DNA of 64,000 nucleotides from Galaxea fascicularis (lineage: Eukaryota > Cnidaria > Anthozoa > Scleractinia > Euphylliidae): assembly GCA_948470475.1 (NCBI GenBank), contig OX419346.1, forward strand, positions 19,954,417-20,018,416, read 5' to 3'. The notes under the pieces were generated by a model. That model was given only the letters and a program-made list of their open reading frames with translations, had not been told where the DNA came from and did not search any database. A program made the position numbers and the translations under genes. Shown here one piece after another: positions 38,972 through 50,600 of the stretch. Positions within the stretch are counted from its first letter, which is position 1, and every line of letters starts with the position of its first letter.

Positions 38972-39360
38972 AGGCCCGTAGCCGGGATTTTGAAAGGGGG
39001 GATGGGTCGGACCGCCATCGGCGGACCCCAGCGCGTGTTCAGTACGGGTGTCGCTCTTCAGAGCCACACAAAACTATGGCTACTCTTGCAAGAGCGACAA
39101 CACAAGAAAAAGCCTCGACCTTTGCGATTTTAATTAAGTTTTGAGTGACCGAATTTTTACACAGTGTTTCAGTCCAAATTACAGTTTATGTTGGGATTTA
39201 TTAGTGACTGTTCACCGGATGAGCCACTTGATTAAAACTTCATTTTGAATCTACGTCAGCTGGTTTGGTTTTTAAATTCTCTCTTGAGCCATCAGTCCAT
39301 AATAGACAAGCCCGGGAGGCGGACCTTAGCAGCCCGTTGGTGGGTGCAGACGCACCCGCC
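38972..39360. mobile_element. Probable insertion splitting a dispersed-repeat copy
   Basis: The dispersed repeat is recognisable up to AATAAACA (38,971) and resumes at CAGCTTTCATTTGAATGG (about 39,361). The intervening sequence begins TAGGCCCGTAGCCGGGATTT and ends near GACGCACCC. About 25 bp of the host repeat are missing at the junction. No terminal inverted repeats were resolved, so the class is unknown. Confidence 0.4.
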
Positions 39361-39530
39361 CCAGCTTTCATTTGAATGGCCGCAATCTAGGACTTCATCC
39401 ACAGACCTAAAGTTAATGCCACTTCGCGATTCGTCAAGTGTAACAAACAGTAACACGAGAAAGTACTGCTCAGTAGCTTTCATTTGGATGGTCACAGTAT
39501 TGGCTGTCGTTCCCAGACTCAAAGGGTAAT

Positions 39531-41693
39531 TACAACGGAAAATAACATACTATTAATATCTGGCAACATGACAGGAAATATCTGCTCAAGAATAAGCTTA
39601 AACCCCCTCCCTCTAAATTGCAATTGCAGACTCTTAAGATCATAGAAACCAACAATTCAGTCAGAAATTCAAAGTGAAACTTTCTTAGTCTTCAGTTTTA
39701 CGCCGTTTGAACTGAAATTATTTTGCTGACATTAAATCACCGTACGGTATACGGCGTTTGAGGACCTCAACTTGAGCTCATGACGTCATAAGACTTACGA
39801 ATTGCGTCAATATCTCAAAAGGGCGGCCATCTTGGATTTCCTAAGTTTTCCAAGCAAGCCATCATGTCAGACCAATAAAAGGTCTTTACAGACAGTGATG
39901 GTGTAACATCGAATTCTAAGAACACTGACAGTTGTTTTCACAGAAATTTGAAAATCTGAGTGACGCCTTATACTGAAATGAGCAAAAAATTGTTGACGTC
40001 CTTAACTCGGGCGACGGGCGTTCCTAAAACCCCAGCGAACATCATTACTTGGCCTAGAAAAACAATTTTTGGCACAAGATGCTTATTAGACAAGAACTTG
40101 AAATTGTTGTTAATTTAACAGGCAACACAAAGAAATTAAAACTTTACAAATTCAAGAAATATATTGCTCTAGTTTGCTCTAAAGCTAGCAATACTTGATC
40201 GCCGAGAAACGGATTCGAAAAATATATTTCCATCCCAAAAAAAGAAAAAGCCTCGTGGTCTTAACAGATGGGCCTATATGTATTATATATATTATACCTT
40301 TCAGGTACTCAAACGTATATCAACCACACAATTGTGACAAAACTCAGCAAGACTGGGGCTGATTTCAATAAACATTTTGTGAAAACAATCTATGACTACG
40401 AAACCGTAACGGTAGAATGGCAGGTGACAAGGGTCACGAGCCGGAAAGTAACAGAATTAAAGGTCACATATCGGGCTTTGTCCTGTTACTAGCGAGTCTA
40501 GAGGCAATATTCAGTTTTGAGTTTAGTTTGTTTTACTAGTGCGCTGAGGCGTTTCTAAGGACAGGTGGCCCAGTAGCGCAGTGCCCAGCCTTCACGGATC
40601 TAAGTTCAAGTTCAAGTTATCGTCCATGTCGAGTCCTATATTTACCGCTACTACTAACCTTAACCTCTTGCATGAATGTTTAAACAAACCATCACACAGA
40701 GAATTCTGTTCCTTACTCTTTGCCAAGCCAAAAGTGTGTGAGTCTTGATACCTCCCGCCTTTTCCGGTTTTACGTGTGGAAATAGGTTTCTTTAAAAGCA
40801 GGCCAACTGTTTCCTTACGCAAGACCATTCGAATATCAAAGATGTGGAGAAATTCCATTTAATGGTGCTCGTCGCTTCTGGTCGCATAAGACTACTGAAG
40901 TTTTGATAACAATTTTTCGTATTAAGAGTTTGAAGGGATTGCTTTTTGCAAAGTCGTATTCGTGTGATTGTTCAATATCACTGTAGCATTGCGAAGGAAT
41001 CATTAAAAATGAGTTGTCACCAGGGACCATTTAAAATTTGAAATTCAAAACTAGTTTTTCAACTTAAGACCATCGTTTTAAAGCAGAAAAAAATCTCCAT
41101 TTAGCTAATTTGGTTTGTCTACTACTAGCAAGGCTGTGTATAGTTGTAAAGGTTGACAGATTTCATGAGGTCCTGAACAGTCACCTGTTCACCCTCAGCA
41201 GGTGTGCAGTCGATAACAAACACTTGCCTTAGATTCATTTATCGGGAGATTGTTTCTGTTAATTTTCTAGAAACAAACAAAACCCAGCAGGGTATTTAAG
41301 CGTTACAACAACGGATGTCGATCGATGAAGGATACGTCCAGTATAGAAGAAGGGATCAGATGCTTGTCAAAGCGCCAAGAAATGTGACATTGAAATGGAT
41401 CGAAAATGGTGTCATGGGATGTCGGATTAACCTGTTGTTAACAATGAGCAAATGCTATTTAATGTAAGCAACTGAAGGGAAAGGTTTTCCTTGATCGAGA
41501 TTCGGGTTTTGCGGCGCTTTTTAACGCTACTGGGCGCCGATGTAACTGGTATACGTTCCAGAGACGAAAAGTTGCAAACTTACAGCCGTAACTGTCACCA
41601 CCGATCAAGTTCTCAAGTTTGTTTTCATCTGAAACACAAACAGTTTTTGTTTTTATCTCCACCGAGTGTTAATTCCATTCAAACAAACTTGAA
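39531..41693. other. Region between exon C and gene D, no further transporter exon
   Basis: I looked for exons coding for TM3-TM4 (DT.(A/T)N..LI.I.GKK), the microexon and TM5, and found none. One acceptor-like site at 40,303-40,305 opens an 88-base frame before a stop, but does not resemble the family. If C is a separate gene, its body has been lost here. Confidence 0.45.
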
Positions 41694-44600
41694 ATGCTAC
41701 GACAAGTTATATTTCCAGTCATATGGGAAAGCATCAAGTCTTATGCTTGGCAAGTTGATGGTCTGAGAAGGAACTGTTCGCCATATTGCCGATCTGTTTT
41801 CGCCCATTTTCTCTATTTTAGCACCTTCTTTATGTTCGGGATGTCCGTGGGAATGGCGGGACCAACGCTCACGGATTATTTGGTTTCGTTTTTCGAAAAT
41901 ATTGACATTATAGACGCATTAGCCTGGCTATTATTTACTCAATCCACGTTTCGCTTTGTTGGTGCCATTGTTGCTGGGCTTCTCGTCGACAGGTAAAACT
42001 GGTTTTTCTTGTTTAATATAGACTCAACAGGTTTAAATTAGTATTTCTCCGAAGAACAGTCAAATTTTTTCAACGTTCAATTTGCCTCAAACCGAAATTA
42101 TTGCAGAGATATCAGTCAGTGTATGTCCATTTTAGTGAAAGGACCTTCTACGACCCCATGCGCGTTTTTATATTGCAACAGTACTTTGAGATTAAAATTC
42201 CCGTGTAGGCCTGCACATGAACGCAAGCAGGACTGTGAATACTGGCACAGCCTTATTAAATCACACAGAGCATCGCGCAATGCGATATGAAACGATTTGG
42301 TCGCACATAGCAACTGCATTTGGGCTTCAACCTGAGCTGTAAGTCAACCATTAAGAACGTTAAAGAAACGTTCAACAGTAAAGCTTCTATCCCATGGGCT
42401 CGAGCCAAACTCTATCAATACGTTTATAGTGTTTTTGATCAAAAGTGCGCACGTATTATTTGGTAAGACGCCTAAATAGAAATAGAAGTAGAGAATACAA
42501 TACCGGTTTCCCGCTATCATTAACGTGCTGTTACCCGAGGGTCAATAAAGCTCACCACGGACAGTACCTTTACACATGCATGTGAATACAGAGATATATG
42601 GACTGCACGTACGCAATCTTCACGCAAAGTCGCGCTCACACGTTTAAGGCTTAAGCACAAGATTCCCGTTTTTGGCGCTCCGCACCTCGAGAGTTTGTAT
42701 TCGGTCAACGATTCACACCTCCCTTAAATTTTAGATGAATTGCGACTGTTTTGCAGCCCAACGAACGTAAGCCTCTAATTTACACTCCATATCTGAATCT
42801 CAGTTTGTTTCCATTTTCTCCTCAGATACGACATCAATCGTAACTTGCTGCTTCTGTGTTTTCTGTTATTGAACGCTATTTTCCTGGCTGTGATTCCCAT
42901 GTGCCGTACATTATGGTTACTCATTTTATCCACTGCTGCAGCGGGGTTTTCCGTGGGTATTTTAGACACTGCCACTAATGTGCAGCTCATTGGGATTCAC
43001 GGCAAGAAGGTAATTACAAAAGTATAAAGCGTTTCATTTAAGATTATGAGCTGGTTACCAGATGTGAGAATGCCACAAACTGAAATCGGGTGCATGATCC
43101 CTCCTAGTGACAACTTCTCGCAATCGTGCATGATTGCTTGAATTGTGGTACTCAGGATAACATATATCAACACAGAAAACAAATATGTTGATTGATAACA
43201 TTGTGAGAGAGGAGAAAAGAAGAAGAACACTATTTATATACTTATTTCCTGATCATATTTCCCTTTCATATTCCCTTGGTAGCTGTTGAACGAGTACTAA
43301 TTTTGGACAAACGCTAACATTTCTTTATTTTTTCTTCCTTTCTTCCAGGTTTCTCCTTATTTACAGGTGAGACAAGGTGTTTGTCGACTTTCAAAGTTTC
43401 CGTATTTGCCTGTAACTTTTCTCTTCTTTATTTATTTGTCTGCTTAACAGTTATTAATTTGACATTGATTGATTGATTGATTTACTGTTGGAGTGTGGAG
43501 GTGGTAAGTGGTTGGTTTGTTGGTTGGTTTGTTGCATGGTTGGTTGTTCGGTAGATCGGTCGGTTGGCGTGGTTGACTGACCCTAGCTGAGCTCAGTGCT
43601 GAACTGGGCTGAGCCTCTGATTGGTTGTTGAAATGGTTCGTTTGTTTACAAGTTAAATCAAGTTTAAAATCAAAGCTCTCGGCAAAGAAAACAAACCGTT
43701 AATAATGTTCGTTTGATTTCGCAGGCACTGTACTTTTCCTATGGTTTCGGTGCATTTGTGAGCCCACTAATAGCCGAGCCATTTCTCAGCGGTACTCCTC
43801 ATCCAGATATTGGGCTGCCGGCGGCCAAGAGAGGAAATCCGCTACCCTATGGTGGAATGGGGCATCGTGGGCATCATCACCTATTACACAGGCCAACCAA
43901 TCACTTGAGAGATACATTTTATACCGGCTCAGAGGAATACAAGAGCGAGGTTCAAGTTGCGTATTGGATTATAGCTTTAGCACATGTAAGTATAATTATT
44001 GTACATTCAAATTACTTCAGTTAACCCATGAAAACTCAGGACAACAACAGCACATTTTCTCTTTATGCGTATGCTCGTTTCACACACTAGACTGAAAAAA
44101 TAATCGCCCATTCATTCATCAGACACAAAATACGTTGTGACATTTTTCTCATCGTGTGTATAGCATTCATTGGCATTGGCCCTGCTGCATGACACCAACC
44201 TTCCGTAGGTCATTGGCGCGGTATCCGAACCAGGAATCAGGACGTCATAACTTCGACTGCGGTTGGGAGTGACTTTGTTTGGTGTGACTTGGTCTATGCG
44301 TACTCTTGTTCTGTATAGAGCGATTTCCAATTAAGTGTCGAAAGTAATTCGCGTTTGGTTTAGTTTTAATTTGCTTGCTCTGTGATTGGTTGAATGCCAC
44401 TTTCTCAGCCAATGAGAAGCAAAGCCGAGGCCATTCTCGCGCGTTTTCTCGCGCGTTTTCCCGCGCTTGACGCCTATTGCATACGACTTCAAAATCTGAT
44501 TGGTTCAACGAGCTGTCTTCGTTTCTTGTCATTGGTCAGAGTTATTGCTTTGGATTTGGCTTTACGACACTAAACTAAATACCACTCTAACATGCTTGCT

Positions 44601-47600
44601 GTTTTATTTTCTCTTTCTCTGTAGTTACCAGTTGTCATAGGCCTTGCATATATCGTCATAACAGACAAATGGGAGGAGCATAGATTAAAAAACGAATCTA
44701 CTGCTGAAGACGAGAGTGAAAAGAGTGGCTTAGATGTCACTGATACAGATGTAGAAGGTAGGGTCTTAACAGTAAAACTTTATTTAGAAAGTCCCCCCCC
44801 CCCCCCACTTTCCACCGCGCCTCTCTCAAGACACAAGAGCAACAGTTACCCCAGGAGCAAGCATTTATCTTGTTTCGCTTATATTCGTTTTCAGCTGTTG
44901 TTTCTTTTCTTTTCTTTTTTTATAGGAGTACAAAATAAAGTTCACCTGGACGCAGAACCACTGACCAGACCCGGTCCGTGCGACCGTCAAAATAAAACGC
45001 AGATTATGTGTATCACATTCTGGACTTCATTTTTAGTTTTTCTTTACGATGGAATGCAGGTGATGATACTGTTCTTAAGTGGCAACGTTGTTTAGAACTA
45101 ATGTTCACAGCTAAGGAAAATGGGCATTGCCAAGTTTTTAAGACGTCATAGGGGAGAGATGGCAGTTCTTGGGATAGAATATCAGCCAAAAGCCAAACTG
45201 AATGGAATTAATGATTCAAAACTCACATTGTTGCGAGCACCACTTTCTCAGGAAGTGGACGGATAGTAGCATGGTAAACAAAGCCACAAGCCTCAAGATC
45301 AATTATATCCTGACATAGCCACTGACTATCATTCTCCTCACCATTATTGTAATCATCATCATCATGGTTGTCTTCATCATTGTGATCATCATTATCATTT
45401 ACGAACATCACAAATTGATTCCACTCAGTTTATATCCTAGTTTTCGTATCTTTAAAGCTTAAAGACATCACAAAATTCATTCAACTCATAATGTTAGTTC
45501 TTTCTCTCTTAACTCCGATTTTATCTCACACCAGGGATCCTATGGTGGTTACGTTTATACATATGCAGTGAAAAGTCCACTGCGCATGACATCAGCACAG
45601 GGTGCCTTTCTTACTTCTGTATTTTGGGTAGGTTTAATGTAAAATGGTGAACTAAAGGCTACAAAGAAAGAGATGTATTGATTCTGCGTAAGAAACTAGA
45701 AGGGAACGACGTTAGGTAAAACACATGCCCGTGACGCTGGAGGAGAATAAATTGGTGTGCACGTTCCCAAAGTTAAAGCCGGGAATCTGACCCACCCAGT
45801 TTGCAACGCGCGCCCACCTAGGTTCATCCGCCATATTCAGGGCCCCCAATATTACAGGGTTCGTAGTTGGCAAAAGAAATGTTCTTCCATCCGATCCTCA
45901 GCACCTCATATGACAGTTATTTTACGTCCACGTGTGAGTTGATATATCAGGCTTTAAGTACATCGGTGTATTTGGAATCTTTCGACCTCGGTATAACCAT
46001 AATTTAGAATGTTGTGACTTGTTCGACGACTGTGTTATCGCTAATGTCGGCAGCTCGACCGGCGAGAGGTCGTTCTCGCCGCACGGTAGCCGTAAAGGGA
46101 GTGAAACTTCGCCAGTCGTCATTTTTATTATGGAGTCAGAGGAAAGAATCTCTAGACTCAAGGGATTCAGCAACAGCGAGCTTCTAACCACACGATTGAC
46201 TACGCTGCGAGGTTCGGCAACATCTTCTTCACGTCTAGCGCCGCCTCTATTCACATTTTAGCCTCTAACAACCGGTGAACCGTAAGCATTTAACGAACGG
46301 TTTTCCGTACCAACGTTTCCTTCGCTTAAATCTTCTCCAGTGATATCTGACGCTTCTTGACTGTCGCCCGATTCCATCAGTCCCAATAAATTCTCCACGA
46401 GTTTGCCTCATGGTAAAATAAAACCAGATGCCCAAACATGGAATGTAATGCCGGGGTTGCCCGGACGAAAATAATAATAGAAGCGCGCGTTGCAAACTGG
46501 GTGGGTCAGATTCCTTAACTCCCAGCACGTGAATAAACCGTGCTTTGATCTGTACTCATGTGGTATTTTATATCTGAAAGATGGGGTTTAATGTTTTTCT
46601 CCCTCAAAAATGGTGGTCGTATTTGATGTGGGAGGAATCTATGAGCTTCAAGTTAGCAAATACGTAGAAAGGGAGGTGGGATTCCGATTCCTCTCTTTTT
46701 ATCCTCTCCCCTGCGCATGTCACTGTGTGTATTTCACTGTGCGTGGTTGCTAACGCGACTTTAATATCTTTTCACAGGGATCTCTCGCCTTAGGTCGTCT
46801 TGTCTCTATACCTATCGCCCTGTTTATCTCTCCAGCAATAATGCTTCTAGTAGATTTGGTAAGTGTTAAACTCGGAGGAACAGCTAATCGTTACCGATTG
46901 GGGCAGAAATTACATTTCATCAGTTTTGAGGCGCAGAAGGACAGGTGTCTTGTGCTTAGCGGGGGAACACTTGCAATCAGAGCCAAGCGCGGGAAAATGT
47001 GGGACAGTTTCCAAACGCGGGAAAATTTGTACCTGGTACCAAATGCAGGAGAACCCGCACCGTTGCCAAGCGCGGGAAATTTGGAATCGGTGCTAAAACG
47101 TGGGAAAATAGGTGAAGGTTACCAAATGCGAGAAGACGTATGACTGAGTGGAAGGCGGGAAAACATGTCCAGTATGAAACAGGGTAACTGAAGGGCAAGC
47201 ATCCCCAATTAGCTTACTTCTGATTTCTTTAATTTAAACATATTTCTTGAAATGCAGGCTCAAAATATGTACAGAAACAAGGAGCCTAAGGAAATAACGT
47301 GTGATTGTTTTTGACAAAACCGTTAGGAATCGTTGAGTTGGTTTGAGATATATTCTCTTCTTTATTTCAGATTGGATGTTTGTCGTCTAGTTTATTAATG
47401 CTTATGTTCAGGGGAAGTAAGACTGCGCTGTGGATAGGAACAAGCACGTTTGGTCTTTTTATGAGCAATGTGTTTCCTACAAGTGTCGCACTTGCAGAGC
47501 AGTATTTTAATGTCACAGGTAAATTAGTATAATTTAGTTTCAGTCAGCCAGCAAACCTTTAAGAAAGAGAATGTTAGAAAATAATTCATCCCCGAAAGAG

Positions 47601-50600
47601 CGTTAAGGTGGATTTCCACTGTCGCGTAATTTTTACGTGAGTGCGGACGTAAACTTTAACTGGCTTTACGTGCGTAAATAAAATAGAGACGACATATAAA
47701 AGCTCGCTCGTAAACGTAAAAGTTGAACCTCGCTCAACTTCTATGTTTACGTGCGACCTTCCATACATCGTTTCTATTTTATTTACGCACGTAAAGCCAG
47801 TTAAAGTTTACGTCCGTACGCATGAACTGACTGTCGTAAAAACAAAACCAAATAAATTACTGACCAATCACAACAGACGCAGCATAATGAACCAATCAGA
47901 ATTCCAAGCAATTGCAAGTAACCGACGCAATGGGCAGGAAATGCGCAAGCGCAGTGCAAGATATGATTGGGTTTGGTCATTTTTTTCCTTTTCACTGGTT
48001 GAAAAGTGGCGCGGGTTTCGTAAACCAATTAGAGAATGAAATAACGCAAAACCAAAGAAAGAAGAGTTACTTCCTACATTTATCTGGAAATTGTTCTAGT
48101 AACGCATGTATTGCAAGTTACATAAGGGATACCTTTTAGAACTTTGATCAAGGGTTTTAACTCGTAATACATTCTATGCATGAATTATACCATCATGGAC
48201 TCTTGTCGTTGCGCGTGATTTTGAATGAAGTACGTTAAGTTTACTCAGAGAGCAACAAGTTCGTTGCTGGGGTGGGCAGCTCAATACAACATGCTCACCT
48301 TTCTGTCTCTCACGTTTCAGGCACAGTCACGTGTATGTTCGTAGTAAGCGCTGCTATTGGAGAGATGATAATTCCACTTATCGTAGGTAAAGTTTTCGAC
48401 TATGTAGGGTCAGTAAGTTTCCTGGCCGAAGGATGCATTCTATGCTTTGCGGCGTTTGGTGCTTACTTAGCAGTGCTGCTCATTGGAAAAGGGACGGCTT
48501 CCCAGGACCATAGAAGAGAAGGTAAAGTGTTTTTCAAAAGCAATGAAGACCAGTAAGTTCCTTTTCCACCGCTCCCTCGGGTCTGGCTTTCCTCTTCGAG
48601 TGAGTGTCAGTTCATTTCCCGAAACAGCGGCTGGTAATCGAGCCTAGGCGGACAAGTTTCCTATCAATTAATTAGAATTGTGTTTTAGAAAAAAGTTGGC
48701 TTCTTTGTATCTTGTTCCTGTCCTATCAACGCTGCCGCAATCTACCGTTACCTCTGCAGATATGAAATTGTTAGTAACACTATCTTTTGTTATGCCCAAA
48801 CCCACCGGCTGCATTGTATGCCCAACTCCTTCCACCACCCTCCTCCTCGCAAAAAACAAATCTAACCTCCAATTCCCTCTAAAAGAAATCGCAGAATCCT
48901 CTCAGCGCTGCCCTCACCTTGTATCAGTGCTTGTAGTTAACACAGATTTCGATGATGTCGGTGGTTAGTGAGAAAAGTATGGTGGTTGAAACCAAACAGA
49001 TTTCGATGATGTCGGTGCATGGTTAGTCAGAAAAGTATGGCCATGGTCATAGGTGTACGGGCCGGGGGGGCTGGGGGGGCTGCAGCCCCCCCAAAATTTT
49101 GGGCAACCTAGATTTTTTGGGCAGCAAGAGAAATTTGGGTAGAGCCATTATTTATTTATTCATATGTAGGCCATTGTTAGTGCATCGTATGACCCTTGTT
49201 TCCTTTCGACTGTTTCGTAAAATTTGGGCGACTTGTAAGAATTTTTTGGGCAAATGGTTCACCGCCCCCCCCCCTGGCAAAAAAATGCCCGTACGCCTAT
49301 GGCCATGGTGGTTTAAACCAAACAGATTTCGATGATATCGGTGGTTAGTCAGAAAAGTATGGTGGTTTAAACCAAACAGATTTCGATGATATCGGTGGTT
49401 AGTCAGAGAAGTATGGTGGTTAAAACCAAACAGATTTCGATGATATCGGTGGTTAGTCAGAGAAGTATGGTGGTTAAAACCAAACAGATTTCGATGATAT
49501 CGGTGGTTAGTCAGAGAAGTATGGTGGTTAAAACCAAACAGATTTCGGTGACTTTGGTGGTTAGTCTGAAAAGTATGGTGGCTAAAACGGAACAGATTTG
49601 GGTGTGTTCGGTAGTTAGTCAAAAACGTATGGTGGTTTAAACCAAACCGATTTTGGTGATATCGGTGGTTACCTAAAGAAGTATTGTGGTTAAAATTAAA
49701 CAGATTTCGGGGATATCGGAGGTTAGTCAGAAAAGTATTGGGGTTAAAGCTAACCGTTAGGTCGTTCGTTAAATAAGTTGAGTATAATGAATTTGATTCG
49801 ACATTATAAGTTAGGTGTGTACAACGTCTGATTGACAAGCTAAGATCTTATTACACAGGCTTTGGTTAAAGGTCGGCACACATGAGGGGACTAGTCCCTG
49901 CGACTAGTCCCTGCGACTTGTCCCTTGAAGAGTTTAAGGTCGGGACACACTAGGCGACAAGTCGCTGCGACACGTAGCGGCTACAAGTCGCTGCAACAAA
50001 ACGCCTCGTGTGACATGGTGAATTTTTGTGAAAATCATTGTCGCTGCGGCAGAATTTTGTCGCTGCGATCAGCTGCATGAATTCAAACCAGTTTGAATTC
50101 GCGCGACTGATCGCAGAGACAAAAACAGCGAAAGCAGCGTTAATTGTCGCGACTTATTTTGCAGACAGTACACACGGAGCGACTTGTCGCAGAGACCTAT
50201 CGCAGCGACTTGTCGCCTAGTGTGTCCCGACCTTTACACGAAGGGACTGGTCGCAGGGACAAGTCCCATCGTGTGTGCTGACGAAGGGTTTTGAGGGACT
50301 AGTCGCAGGGACTTGTCCCACTAATTCAAACCAGTTTGAATTCGTGGGACAAGTCGCGGGGACCAAATTTTGGTCCCTGCGACTAGATTTGTCGTAAAAA
50401 ATGACTAGTTCACACGATGGGACTTGTCCCCGCAACTTGTTGCAGGGACCAGTCGCAGGGACTAGTCCCCTCGTGTGCGCCGACCTTAACAGTTTGTGAT
50501 ATACATTTATCAAATGTGGTCGTGAAGTTTTTTCGCGTTCTTGATTCATTCTAGAACACAAATCGCGGCTTTCTTAGGTTTATTTGTATTGTTCATGTCT

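Noticed and set aside
40306..40434. An exon-like segment between TTTCAG and GTGACA after orphan exon C
   Set aside because: In the phase set by exon C it stops after about 19 residues. In the other open phase the peptide does not resemble TM3-TM4 of the family.
40561..40625. A second tRNA-like head (GTAGCGCAGTGCCCAGCC with GTTCAAG)
   Set aside because: Spacing and stems do not fit, and no SINE body follows. Probably chance or too decayed to call.
44245..44532. Similar peptides at 44,245-44,532 (minus) and 47,743-48,039 (plus), suggesting a small gene family
   Set aside because: The similarity follows a CCAAT-rich dispersed repeat in introns of gene D, with no start or splice logic.
48522..48556. 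Read-through end of gene D exon 10 as the true C-terminus
   Set aside because: The GTAAAG donor and the phase-matched exon at 50,676-50,788 mirror the last intron of A and B. Read-through remains possible only as a minor variant.
49152..49838. A 228-codon minus-strand open frame rich in Asn and His
   Set aside because: It follows the 54-bp minisatellite and the insert inside it. The opposite strand is open too, and the frame starts inside the inserted element. It is a by-product of a period divisible by three.
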